This document shows, one piece after another, positions 43,234-54,248 of a stretch of DNA of 64,000 bases. The position numbers and the translations under genes were made by a program. The stretch spans positions 1,084,001-1,148,000 of the forward strand of contig JAGFBZ010000012.1 of NCBI GenBank assembly GCA_018398805.1, in the 5' to 3' direction. Source of the stretch: Hirundichthys speculiger (lineage: Eukaryota > Chordata > Actinopteri > Beloniformes > Exocoetidae). The notes under the pieces are model-generated. The model had not been told where the DNA came from. It ran no database searches and saw only the letters and a list, made by a program, of their open reading frames with translations. The stretch's first letter is position 1. Every line of letters begins with the position of its first letter.

Positions 43234-43880
43234 TCCTTCCAACTGCGACAGGCTAACAGTTTCACTTTATTGTCTGCTTCAACCACCAGCTGTTTTCATG
43301 GGATACCACAGAAAACCTGACTGAGCCAATCAGACCGGACGTCTGCAGAGCAAGGACGCTACAACACCTTTGGAGGCAGGAGATAGAGCAGCTCCTCTTC
43401 CTGCTCCCCCCGTTAATCCCACGGCGGTGTTGACCTTCATCACAGCAGCGGACCTGGGTCTTTGTCCTGGAACAAAAGCTGCAGAGAACCTCCGCAGCTT
43501 TTCCCGCAAGCAACTTCACTTTTGATTAGTGAAAGCGGGATCATCTGGTACCTGTGAAAGCTCTGTCAGGTAGATACAGCGGGAGGCTGTGATGAGAGGA
43601 GGAGGAGGAGGAGGAGGAGGAGGAGGAGGAGGAGGAGGAGGGGGATCGCCTTCCCTCCATTGTAATCCAGACGGTAGAAGGTTTGACTGTCTTACAGTCA
43701 AGTACCAAACAGGAACCGCCTCTTTTTATCCCACGATTGTTGTGTCTGTGTGTAAAAGCAGTGAAAATGATCTGATCATAGTTGATCAGAACTTAATTTA
43801 CTGAACAAAAATAAAACCAAGTAGGGAAAAAAAGAATCAAGTGGCACCATTTCTGAAGAGCTGATAGATCCTACATCCAC
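43234..43880. other. No gene seen; GGA microsatellite
   Basis: Contains a (GGA)n tract at 43596-43643, which gives artificial Pro/Gly frames. No coding region is supported. Confidence 0.45.
43596..43643. repeat. (GGA)n microsatellite
   Basis: About 15 GGA units followed by a short G run. Confidence 0.95.
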
Positions 43881-43889
43881 ATCACGTCC

Positions 43890-44640
43890 TTTCAGTCAGA
43901 CTGAGGCCTGGACGTTGACGAGGTCAGTCCAAACCCTGGTATCGTCGTCTTCAGTCCTTCTGGTGTAGATTGACCCAGTTGCTGCTGGGTTTGGGATCGT
44001 TGTCCTTCTGCTCGGCTCTCAGACCAGTGACCTCACGACCCCGGATCATCAACCCTCCACCACCGTGCTTAACAGTGGACATGAGGTGCTTCTGCATTTA
44101 GTTTTCTCCAAACGTGGTTCTGGACATCAAGGCCGAGCAGCTCCGCTCTGGTCTCATCCTTCCAGAAGTTTCCTGGTTTGTTCAGATGCAGTTTGGTGAA
44201 CCTCAGTCCTGTTAGAGGTTTTTCTCCTGGAAACCCTTACACACAAACACAAATCGTTCAGTCTTCTTCTAACTGTGTTTGTGATGGATGATGACAGCGC
44301 AGAGCATTTACCGAGGCCTGCTCTGAGATGTCTCTTAAGTTTGTTTTTGGATTTCTCTGAGCTTTGACCTGCACAGTCTGACCTGGTGGTAAATTTGCCG
44401 GGATGTCCACTCCTTGGAAGATAAACAGCCGTCTTGAATAATCATTCTCTCTGCAGTACGTTGAACTTTTTTAATCCTCTCCAGATTGAAGTCAAGCAAA
44501 AAGATCCTTCTCTAAGACCATTGCTTATGTCTTTCCCTGTTGGCGCTGTGTTAACACATATCTGACCGCTCCAGAACAGATCAGATCAGTTCATCAAGGG
44601 CTGGTTATTTACTCTCAATTTACTCTCTTAAATGCTGTGA
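43890..44640 (-). mobile_element. Decayed Tc1-like transposon
   Basis: On the minus strand the region near 44070-44220 codes NFWKDETRAELLGLDVQN and HVWRKLNAE, the Tc1 transposase WSDE.KIELFG...VWRK motif. The downstream AEAPHVHC/TVKHGGGGL wording follows in a shifted frame, and GKDISNGLREGSF near 44500-44560 resembles the Tc1 N-terminal start. Many frame breaks. It shares its N-terminal part with 60340-60730. Confidence 0.7.
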
Positions 44641-44699
44641 AAACTGTGTGTGTGTGTGTGGGGGGGGGGCACCTTTTTGTTCTTTTATTTATTTATTTT

Positions 44700-44932
44700 T
44701 TCATTGTGTCTTGATGTCTGTCCTCATGTCTTGATGTCTGTCCTCATGTCCTGATGTCTGTCCTCATGTCCTGATGTCTGCCTTGATGTCTATCATGGGT
44801 ATGTCCTGATGTCCTGAGGTTCATCCTGCTGTCCGTCCTTCTGTCCGTCCAGGAAGTGGTTTAGAACGACCACTCGTCCTCTGAGACCTGTGTGCACAGC
44901 TGAAGTCTGTTACTGAGTGAAGCGTGTACTCT
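44700..44932. repeat. Second copy of TGTCCTGATGTC repeat plus flank
   Basis: Shorter version of the 36000-36570 unit; five to six TGTCCTCATGTC-type units followed by the shared ggaagtggtttagaac flank. Confidence 0.8.
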
Positions 44933-46200
44933 ATAAACAGGTGTGTGTGTGTATGTGTGGGGGGGGGGGGGGGGGAGGTGGGGGGTCCTTAGGACTCAAC
45001 ACCTTTTTATTCTTTTATTAGCTCTTGTGGAGCTCCAGGAGGTGGCCAGTGCTGCTGTCCCTGATCATTTATGGTTAATAAATGATGTCATGATGCTAAA
45101 AGTTAAATGTTGTCCGTCAGAAACTGTATTAGTTTAATACAAAGACCTGCTGTTGTTTGATTCTATTTATGTTTTTACATTGAAGAACAAGAGAAACCAG
45201 ACAGCTGTCAGTCATTAATCAGGTGATCATGGCCGCCCACCACCGCGTGGCGAGCGCCTGAGGCCTCCAGCCTGGAGGATGGCGGGATCCTGGAGGGACC
45301 GGGGGGGCAGGATGTGAGCGCCCGCTCCACAGGAAGAGGCGCGCCCTTATCAACCTGCAGGCAGCGCCGCAGGGTTAAATTTACCTCCGGCGCTGACGGC
45401 GTGTCACTCCAGACAGGTTTCAAACTGAAGCGCTTCCTGCTGTCAGGGAGACGGCAGGAACTGGTCCAGGATACCAGGAACTGGTCCAGAGATACCAGGA
45501 ACTGGTCCAGAGTCCCCGGACCCCTGAGCCTGGAGATGATAACGTCCACGGAGACGGTTTGACATCACGTCACATGGTTGGTCACCGCTACATGAATGAT
45601 CAAGTCATGTGGCTGCAGACAATAACTCAGGCCAGATGTGACCCCCCCCCCTCCCCCCACATCTGTAAGCCTAATGGGAGCACTTACACTGTGATTAGTG
45701 TAATGCCCCTTTAAACCCCACACAGCCCATAAAATCCCCCCACCACCCCTCAGATTAAGGTAATCCAGACATCTCTTGACAGATTATCATCCACCTGTGT
45801 GTGAGCCAGCTGTGTCACATGACCATCACATGGTGTCAGTTTCCAATAACTGTCTTGCTGGTTAGACCCCCCCACCTCCCCCCCTCCCCCGGTGTCCCCC
45901 AAGAACCTCCAAGGACCCATGAGAAACCCCGAGGAGCCCCAGAGACCCCCGAGGGCCCGTAAAGGTTCCTGCTCACCTGACACCAACACGCAGCTTCAGA
46001 AGACTTTTAATTTGAAGGTCTGGATAAAGTTCATGTTTCCTCTCATGGTCAACTTTCCTCAGGTGGAGTCATTTCCCTGCAGGTATTTCACCTGTGGTCA
46101 CATGACCTGCTGACACCTGAGCTGTCATGTCAGTTTCTCCCTGCTATATTCATTCATATAACAGTCACATTCATGATGAGATATGAAATAAAGTTGTTAA
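44933..46200. other. No gene seen; small tandem repeat and C/G runs
   Basis: Poly-G at 44958-44976; three aactggtccagagatacc-type units at 45460-45511; C-rich tracts at 45642-45657 and 45867-45898. The stretch 45660-45850 is flagged as possibly conserved. Confidence 0.45.
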
Positions 46201-46203
46201 ATA

Positions 46204-46330
46204 TGGCGCAGCAGCTCAGGCTGCTGCGTCTCACTGGTCAAAGCAGGTGGATCAGTTACAGCAGCAGCAGTTGCTGGTTCAAATCCCTGTCGGTGACTCT
46301 TCGCTGTGAGTCTTCCTCACTCGCGCTCCC
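46204..46330 (+). mobile_element. tRNA-like SINE fragment
   Basis: Starts tggcgcagcagctcagg (A-box-like) and has ggttcaaatcc at 46276-46286 (B-box-like), as in the tRNA-derived head of fish SINEs. The A-B spacing is longer than usual because of a CAG-rich insertion, and no clear tail is seen. Confidence 0.4.
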
Positions 46331-47020
46331 CTGATTTCCTGCCTCCTCATCACTGTAAATAATATGTGTGTATAGATATATAATGATATGTGATAATAAT
46401 CATAACATTATTATTATTAAAATAATAATATATTTAAGAAAATAATCCGTCATGATGAAAAATAAAATTTTCAGTTTTATTAATATTTTTCATGAATAAT
46501 AAATTACTTTAATTGATAATCAATAACTTCGTTAGAATTAATGTATATATGATTGTAATATAATGGAACTATATGTTTTATCATATTTGTAATAATAATA
46601 ATAATAATATAATAATAATAATAATAATAACAATAATAATAATAATAATAATAATAATGATAATAATAATAATAATAATAACAGTAGCCATAAATATTTA
46701 TAGAATTTATATTTTAAAACATTTACTAAAATTTCTTAGATAAGTTTTTATTACCTGTTTTATATATTAAAACTATGTTTTGATCATTTGTCTTGTTGTT
46801 TGCTTGTTGTTTTTATATTTACAAAATTCCTTTTTTTTAGTCTTTCAAAAATTTTATTTTATCTGTAATAATTTTAATAATAACAATAATTAGTAGTAGT
46901 AGTGGTAGTCGTATCTTCTTATTCTTTTAAATATTTTGATGGGGTATTTTTTTTCTTTTTTTTCTACTTTTTTATTTTTACCTAAATGTATTTTATTGCA
47001 CGTTTTTATCTATTTTTAGT
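46331..47020. repeat. AT-rich DNA with (AAT)n microsatellite
   Basis: Very AT-rich. The (AAT/TAA)n tract runs 46590-46681 with few interruptions. No gene is seen. Confidence 0.85.
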
Positions 47021-47029
47021 TGGATCTGA

Positions 47030-48489
47030 CGTGCGGTAATTTCACCTGTCAATCAAATGGAGACACGTGACCAGCAGGCCTGGACTGGACTGCGGGCGCG
47101 TGGACGTGCCTGAGCTCGTCGGTCGCTCTACTCTTGCCTTTGATCCTCAGACGAGCGCGTGCCGCCGCCGCCCGGAGGCCCCACCTGCTCAGGTAAGTAC
47201 CTGTGACGTAGACAGGTGCAGAGCGCGGCACGCGCCACCTGTAAACAAGAGCGGAGGCCCGAGGCGGGGGGGAGTGGTGGGTGGGAGATTAGCGGCGGGT
47301 GCACTCTTCAATTATCCCTCCCTGTGAAGATAGGTGGCGCGTGCTGCTACAAGCTCTCGCGCCTGTTTATTTTTCCAAAAAGAAAAGCAAAAAAAAAAAA
47401 AAAAGAAAGAAAAAAAAAGAAAACGGTGACAGGCAGCGGGAGGGGGCACGGAGACCAGATCTCAGTTCCGACCTGCCGCCCAGAACCGAGCAGCTCCGAC
47501 TCCGGGACTCCGCGGGGTCTCTGCATATTTCGGGTTTTTTTGGGGGGGGTGGGGGGTTGGAGTTATTCTTTTAGCCTCTTACTCCTCGCCGGTTCTCCTC
47601 CTGCAGGAAACACGGAGTCTCCCCGGTAAGAGCCCTCTCCTCCTCCTCTTCTCCTCCTCCTCTCTCCCTCTCCCTCTCTCCAATCAAAGCGCGGCGCTCA
47701 CCTGCGCAGCTCTACCTGTGCGGACAGGTGAACGCAGAGGCGCGCTCCCGCCTCCAGGTGCAGGTACGGATGGATGGGTAGACGGATGCGCGGGCAGGCG
47801 GGCGCAGGCGTGTCCCGCTCCGCCGCGTCCGCGGAGCTCCCACCTACCGGGCCGAGGCGGAGCGGCGAGACCGGCCTCCCGGCTCCTGCGGCGGCGAGAG
47901 CCGCGGACTGGGGCCGCTGGTTCCCGCGGAGGATAACACAGAATATAAAGGGTTTTATTTAGCTGCCCCTGATTACACAACTGCAGGCCCGGATGTTGTC
48001 ATCATGTAGTCAAAAAAAGGAGTTTGATAGGCTGGTATTGATTATGTATTGATGGGGGATTGACAGATCAACAAGTTTATTGTTGAGTGTAGTTCAGAGA
48101 GGAGGTGGAGGAGACTCCGTCAGGAGGAGGGACGCTGTGTGTGTTGGTGTGTGTTTGTGTGTGTGGTGTGTGTCCCCTCCTCCTCTGTCAGACCAGCAGA
48201 GACGCTCCTCATCAGAGATCAGGCGGACGGGGACGCGGGGCGGCGGTGCGGCGGTGCGGCTCTCCAACGACGCAAACTCCTGAAAAAGTCCCGTTAAGTC
48301 CGGAGAGTCGTTGTCGCGTGGCCGGATTCTGATCCAGCAGGAGGTCCGGGACCTGCTCTGGGATTTACCCCCGCGTGCGTGTCTGTGTGTGTGTGTGTGT
48401 GCTGTTGTCAGGCAGCGGGAGGAAAAGGAGGAGCAGCGGAGCCGCGGAGTCCGGACCGAGGAGCCCATGCGGACTGGAGAGACTTATCA
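47030..48489 (+). promoter_or_regulatory. CpG-rich zeb2 5' region (promoter and leader)
   Basis: From about 47050 the base composition switches from AT-rich to strongly CpG-rich (dense at 47085-47260, 47680-47930 and 48200-48480), just upstream of the zeb2 start exon, as expected for a CpG-island promoter. I see no TATA box. A consensus splice donor CAG/GTAAGT at 47192/47193 and an acceptor-like TTGTCAG at 48411 could bracket an untranslated first intron. Poly-A (47391-47420), pyrimidine (47635-47680) and GT tracts interrupt the region. The transcription start cannot be located by eye. Confidence 0.6.
47040..47192 (+). other. Possible zeb2 untranslated first exon
   Basis: GC-rich sequence ending in a perfect donor (ctcag/gtaagtac at 47192/47193). 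The zeb2 family has an untranslated first exon upstream of the ATG exon. Its start cannot be set, and no RNA evidence is available here. Confidence 0.35.
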
Positions 48490-48493
48490 ATGA
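48467..48493 (+). CDS. Short upstream ORF overlapping the zeb2 ATG
   Basis: ATG at 48467, codons MRTGETYQ, stop TGA at 48491-48493. The stop overlaps the zeb2 start codon in an ATGA arrangement. It lies in the same probable exon as the zeb2 start. Such overlap usually lowers initiation at the main ATG or permits reinitiation; effect unknown here. Confidence 0.5.
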   Translation: MRTGETYQ

Positions 48494-48562
48494 AGCAGGA
48501 GATCATGGCGGAGGGTCCCCGCTGCAAGAGGCGCAAACAGGCCAACCCCCGGAGGAAGAACG
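48490..48562 (+). CDS. zeb2 N-terminal coding exon
   Basis: ATG at 48490 opens MKQEIMAEGPRCK then RRKQANPRRKN, the start of the zinc-finger E-box-binding homeobox repressor ZEB2 (SIP1). The exon ends at 48562 after AAC-G with donor GTAAGA, leaving one base of the next codon, the same phase as I recall for mammalian ZEB2. Residues 14-20 (RRKQANP) are the NuRD-recruiting N-terminal motif shared with SALL, FOG and BCL11 proteins. The MKQ..M leader favours zeb2 over zeb1, whose protein starts at the equivalent of Met6. ZEB2 is a nuclear repressor with two zinc-finger clusters and a homeodomain, acting in neural crest, EMT and Smad signalling; those parts lie beyond the window. Whether this is zeb2a or zeb2b cannot be told. 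An in-frame ATG 37 codons upstream (48379) lies in a GT repeat and is probably intronic. Confidence 0.88.
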
Positions 48563-49328
48563 GTAAGAACACGCAGCGGGCTCCCGCAAAACTCTGCGCA
48601 AAAAAAAGTTTGTGCCGGGACTCCGCGGTGCTCGGGAGGCCGCGAGGAGCCTCCGGTGGAGCGGAGCCGGGACCCGCGGAGACCCCGCGGGCGGAGAACC
48701 GTTACTTGGAGCTCCGCGGGGCGCAGAAGCAGCGCTGATAGATGCGGAACTTTTATTCTTTTTTTGTTTGTTTGTTTGTTTCCTGTGTGTTTATTTGTTG
48801 TTTATTTGTTGATTGCTGTTTTCTCGGGTCACTCACACCGACAGAAACATGACAGTCAGTTGGAGGTTTCTGGTTTTTATTTTATCAGGAAACGTTGAGC
48901 TGCGAGGAGCTGCTTTAATGAAGCAGAAAGATTTCCTGTTTTTATTTATTGTTCACACTTTAATGGCACATCATGCTGCTATTAATGTGGGTTTTTTTTT
49001 CTTCAATTTTTAACTTTTATCTTTTAAAAACAGTATTTAATTTAATACACCCTGATCTGGTCTTTTTAATTTTAAATTAATTTATTTAGTTGTGCTTGTG
49101 AGAGAAAAGTTTAGAAGTCAGGATTTAAATGCTTTTTTTCATGTTTGTTTGTCTGGAGTTGTGTGTGTGGTGTGTGTGTGTGTGTGAGGATGTTCTGGTG
49201 GTTTCTCCTCGGCCCAGCCCGGCCCGGCCCGGCCCGGGCCCAGCTCTGGATGCGGCTCTGAGTCTTCCTGTCGGGTCTCGGGGGTCCGTTGTTGGTTTGG
49301 AGCTGGTGCTGTTGGGGTGTTTGGTGGA

Positions 49329-49354
49329 GGGGGGGGGGGGGGGGGGGGGGGGGG
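49329..49354. repeat. Poly-G homopolymer
   Basis: Twenty-six consecutive G. Confidence 0.9.
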
Positions 49355-49543
49355 CTCTGGTGTAACAGGACCCTCCTCCACCTCTGGGGTGTGTGTGTGT
49401 GTGTCACATGCAGCTGTGAGGCTGCAGCTGTTTCGGTCCTGAAATCCTCCGTCCGTCCATCGGCTGGAGTTTGGTGGAGGATCCGGATCCTGAGAGGAGC
49501 TCCGGTGCTCTGGATGCTCCTCCTTTGTCCTCCCTGGTTTGGA

Positions 49544-49546
<3 letters not shown>

Positions 49547-49598
<52 letters not shown>
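49547..49598. repeat. (GT)n microsatellite
   Basis: Twenty-six uninterrupted GT units. Confidence 0.95.
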
Positions 49599-49599
<1 letters not shown>

Positions 49600-49781
49600 A
49601 CATGTTGTGCAGGTTGTAAAAGCCTCTGAGGGGGAAAACCGCTTGTGTGTCGACTGAAGGACTGAAGGAATGTGTTTCTGGAGACAAACTGGGACCTAAA
49701 TGTTCCTGGGAATCGCTTGCGTGTGTTGTGGAGAAATAAATCAGGGCTCTTCTCTTTGTTTGGCGTGTTTTAATTCAGTCT

Positions 49782-49810
49782 GGGGGGGGGGGGGGGGGGG
49801 GGGGGGGGGT

Positions 49811-49844
<34 letters not shown>
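49782..49844. repeat. 63-nt poly-G with one T
   Basis: Runs of 28 and 34 G separated by a single T at 49810. Confidence 0.9.
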
Positions 49845-49845
<1 letters not shown>

Positions 49846-51010
49846 CAGAGGGCAGCAACACTGGGTCCAGGTCTCACCTGAAACATGAAAAAAATACAAA
49901 AATCAGAGGTTTTGTGTCGTCGTCTCACAGGAAGGTTGTTCGTCTCTGCAGTTTCAGAAATTAAAGGTCAACTGGACATTTTTAAATAATCAACCTGCAA
50001 ATACTTGACTCATTTTCAGCTTGATTTATCTCAATTTGAGCCTTTTTTTTTGTGCCTTTTTTTCTCAACTGTTTTATCTTATAAATAAAAAATGTGTAAT
50101 TCTATGATAGTCTTCAAGAAGACTTTAAAATCTAATATCATCAAAAGTTATAATGAAATTTGATGATTTGAATTCAGTTTTTCTGTTTATGTGTTTTGTA
50201 ATGATGTACTAGTACTGATGTTTTATTGTGAATTATTCAGTTAATCCTCTGATGGTATAGGACCGGCAGAAATAAGCCTCAGGGCTTCAGCCTACTATTT
50301 TTGTTTTTAAACCCAAATAAAGCATTCATTAATTAATTAATTCATCTTATAATATAGAAAGAAGAATAAAAAATGTGCCTGAAAAAAAAAAAGGGCATCA
50401 TAAACGGGCCTTCTGCTGCCCTGATTACTGAGAATCATCCGTAGAAAAAAGCCACGTCGGTGGGGCTTTGGCGTCGACGGCGTGCGGCGGATCAGCTCCG
50501 CGGACATCCCTCAGTGGATCCAATCTGGATCTGAAACGGCCTCTGATGTCATCTATTAGATTTATCATCATGTGAACCATGTTTGTGCAGAGATGAGCGC
50601 AGATGTGTCACATGTCACTTTACAAGAGCTTCTCAAACAAACGACTCCTCGCCGTCCTGCGTGACTCCAGAGCTTCGTTAGCGGGCCTTTGATCAACGGA
50701 TTAAAACCGTGACCTCGTCTTTGATTGCTGCCCGATGAAAATGGGGCATTTTTGCCGTGAAATTTCGGCCTTGCGTCCCATCGGAGGCGTGGCGGCGATG
50801 CGGTGGAGGTCTCAGGATCCGCCGCAGACTGAACGCTGTGTCGGGCTCTGTGACGTCGCTGTGACTCAGCAGTTAGTTTGCAGGCGTTTGGAGGGATTTT
50901 ACCCGCCAACGTGTTCTCTGAAGCTTCTGCCGCTGACGAGCGACTGTGAGAAACACCGACTCTGGACAGGAGGTTTTCACAAACGCTTGTGTGATGAGAA
51001 AGAGACGGAG

Positions 51011-51120
51011 CCTAACCCCTAAATCCTAATTCCTTATCCTAACCCCCTAACCCTAACCCCTAACCCCCCAACACCAACCCTAACCCCCCAGCTTCAACCC
51101 TAACCCTAACCCCTAACCCT
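51011..51120. repeat. Telomere-like CCCTAA array
   Basis: Units of CCCTAA and CCCCTAA, C-rich on the + strand, opposite to the other three arrays in the window; irregular with ccaacaccaa and gcttcaa interruptions. Confidence 0.85.
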
Positions 51121-52178
51121 GATAAATGAAAAATCAGCGACGAGGAGTTTTTATTTTTCCTGTGTAACTCGGCTCCCTGCAGAGTCGCCGTGAATGCCGG
51201 TGGACTGCGCGACGCGCCGCGGCTCTGTCACTGACCTGAATGCCTTTCATATCTAACCTCCACCCCCCCACCCCCCCATCCCTCAGTAAACACCCCCCCG
51301 AGGCCAGAACAAAGAAAGCAGCTCCTCTGCTCGTTCTTAATCACCATTCAGAGGCTGCGAGCGCCGCCGGGGACGCTCAGCTCGCCGGTGTCCCAGATGA
51401 AAAGAGCTGCAGAAAAGAGATGCAGGGGAGAGAAAAGACGAGGGAGGAAAGTGAGGAGGAGGAGGAGGGAGCCAACGAAAGAAAGAATGAAAGAAAGAAA
51501 GCGGAGAGGTTAAAAAAAGAAGGTGAGGTGGAGGTGTATTTGTGTGGCCTACTTAGAGCTCCTCCCCTGCAGCTGACGGACGGATGGACGGATAGATGGA
51601 AGGATGGACGGATGGACGAGGCCCCGGCAACTCCATCAGAAACTGAATTTGCTGAAATACAGAAAAATAATTTCCTTGAAAATAACCGTAATTACTGAGC
51701 TTCAGAGTTAGACGTCTCGTCAAATGTACCTTTTTAAATCTGCTTGGCTGAAATGTTCTGCTCAGATTCTTGTACTGTTAAATGTTCAGGTTAGGGTTAG
51801 AGTTAACCCGAACCCTAACCCTGGGTTAGCTGTGTGTCAACTCACTGGTTGGTACATTTCAAACCCCGTCCTCATTGCCTTTATCCTCAGAAAGAATTTT
51901 TTTAAATTTTAAACTGCCATACAGGCACCGAGACCACTTTCATTCATTTTTTTCCACGTGCGCCACATTTGTTCGGTCTTGCTCTAATTTGCGGTCTGCA
52001 CTCATTCAGCTCCAGCGGAGCCCCTCCCCCCTTTTTACGTTTATTACATATTTGTTGGGCGTTTGTTAAATATTTACCAACCGCCCCTGTTGGTTAAACA
52101 CTTATTAAACGTCTCCAGCCAGCGTTTATATGTGAAGCCAACACGAGCTGAATGTAACCTGCTAATATGGGTCCCAAG

Positions 52179-52593
52179 TAGAGCTAAGCGATTTTATCGA
52201 TATTTTATTTCCCCAGAGAGTATTGATTTTTCAGCCGCGGGTATTGATATTCTAAACTTCTTTCAAAACCTCCGTGTCCCACCTTTAAAAGCTTGCAAGT
52301 AACAATTTGCACTGTTTAAATAAATGAAACTATTTTTCTCAACAAATCTTTTATTCATTTTGTCCAGCATTTACAAGCTGCCTGTCAGCCATATAATGTG
52401 TAATTGATGCTTTCAGTTCAGTTAATTCAAACAAAGTCATTGGAACACTCACAAGATGTCACCAAAATCACTTTGTCCCTTTAAAATCTTTCAGAAAATG
52501 ATGTAAATGTATTGTAAGATTAATATCGATATATATCATTTGTGAGCCGAATATCGTGTATCGTATCACAATATCAGTGTATCGCTACAGCTA
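52179..52593. mobile_element. ATCGAT-rich hAT MITE, copy 1
   Basis: Ends TAGAGCTAAGCGATTTTATC and (reverse) TAGCTGTAGCGATACACTG. Flanking 8-bp duplications gtcccaag at 52171-52178 and 52594-52601 are identical. Same family as 63349-63822; no coding capacity. Confidence 0.9.
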
Positions 52594-52716
52594 GTCCCAA
52601 GGTCCACATTTGGGGACCAAATATGGAGCCGGGTTTGTCCACAGCTTTTCTTAGTGGCCTTGTCTGTGTTTGCTCATATGAAGTCTACCTGGTGCCCCAG
52701 CTGGGTTTTAGGTGGG

Positions 52717-52912
52717 TTAAAGGTTAGGGCTAGGGGGCTAGGGTTAGGGGGTTAGGGTGTTAGGGTTAGGGGTTAGGGTTAGGGTTAGGGGGTTAGGGCT
52801 AGGGTTCTAGGGTTAGGGGGTTAGGGCGGGGGGTTAGGGTAAGGGGGTTAGGGTTAGGGGATTAGGGTTAGGGGGTTAAGGTTAGGGGGTTAGGGGGTTA
52901 GGGTTAGGGTTA
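52717..52912. repeat. Telomere-like TTAGGG array
   Basis: About 195 bp of TTAGGG, TTAGGGG and CTAGGG units, G-rich on the + strand. Confidence 0.9.
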
Positions 52913-54207
52913 TGGCTCTAACGTGGGGACCCACACAGTTTTCTCCCGTCTTAACTCACAGTACGAAGAGAGCCAATTTAAATCTGTGGCCTACATGGAC
53001 TTCCTGTTTGGGGCCCGTGAAAGCATTGGATCCGTGTCATTTCTGAGTCATACATGTGTTTCATGCGTATTGAATATTTGTGTGTTTGGCTCGTGAAGCG
53101 TGTCTGTGTCTTTTGATTCTGTTTCCACTGGAAGAAGAGTTCTCTGAGTATGAACCCAGTCTATTGTGGATAAAGTCACCTTGTTCGTGGCTTTGAGCTC
53201 CAATAGTGTTGTTCCATGTGGCACCTGAAGGGGGCCCCTGACGGCCCCCGGGGCCCCTCGCTGCTCTTCTGTCAGGAGCTTTGTGTCGCAGCTCAGCTGC
53301 TTCTTAACAGGTCAGGAATCAAGTTTAAAATGCAGCATGTGATATGAATTCCTAATTTTTTCAGTCCCCGCCCCCCCCAGAACGCTTTTATTGTGAAGTA
53401 AAGCAGATTATCTTTATTCGACCCCCCCGGCCCTCCACCCACCCCCAGGATTTAGGCAGATTTACTCTGGTTGGACAGCAGAGGAGGAGCCGGGGCCCCC
53501 GCTTTGGTTGAAGAAGGGGCCCTTTGTTCGGGGAGGTGCAGCAGGCAGAGACACATGATATTAACAACAGGAAGTCTGCTTAATGCAGCCCCGCCACCCC
53601 GCCAAAATAAAACGCAGAGTGACATCGAGGCCACATGACCAGGCAGGCGTCAATCATGTTTTGTTCCAGGGGTGTGAATGGGACGAGAGCTTTTCCATCC
53701 GTCCATTTTTCTGTCCGTCCGCCGGTCCGCAGAGACATGTGACAGGAAGGGGTGACGTTTTTAAATGCAGACAGTCAGAAATAAACAAAAACAGCCAAAC
53801 ACTTATTTTGTTTCGTCCTTGGGGGGGTTTGGAGTTGTCCTGATTCTCTTTAACTCCCCGACTGTCACGTCGAACTTGATTGCTGTTGATTTTCAGGCCT
53901 TTTTATCTGTTTTATTGACACACTTTCTCGCTCTTTATCTTGTTATTGTGAAGATTTGAGCCTCATTACCCCCCCCCCCACACACACACACACACCACAC
54001 TGACTGTTACTTCACTCTTCTTCCTCTTCCTCTTCTTCTTCTTGTTCTCCGTGGCACACAAAGCCCGTCTCTGTGCCGCCAACAACAAAAACTCCTCACA
54101 CTGTCTCCCCGGCCTCCCATCATGCATCTGTGCAGTGGGATGGGTGTCGGTGTAAAACGCGGTGTTTGTCATGTTTCAAGGTGACTGACATGCGTGCATC
54201 AGGAACG

Positions 54208-54248
<41 letters not shown>

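Larger units (their letters stand above)
48563..52170 (+). other. zeb2 intron, first part
   Basis: Begins gtaagaacac. No further coding exon recognised. Contains GT repeats (49160-49186, 49388-49402, 49547-49598), poly-G at 49329-49354 and 49782-49844, a CCCTAA-rich array at 51011-51120, purine-rich DNA at 51420-51530 and a GGAT/GGAC tract at 51574-51620. Open frames here come from these repeats. Confidence 0.7.

Noticed and set aside
46204..46330. A functional tRNA gene
   Set aside because: A- and B-box-like words are present but the cloverleaf stems do not pair and spacing is wrong; a SINE head is more likely.
47684..47980. 98-codon GC-rich minus-strand frame in the CpG island
   Set aside because: Long frames are common in GC-rich DNA; Arg/Pro/Ala-rich composition and no domain.
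48379..48489. In-frame upstream extension of zeb2 from ATG 48379
   Set aside because: It codes a GT-repeat-derived VCVCVC stretch upstream of a probable acceptor (48411), and no ZEB2 protein has such a leader to my knowledge.
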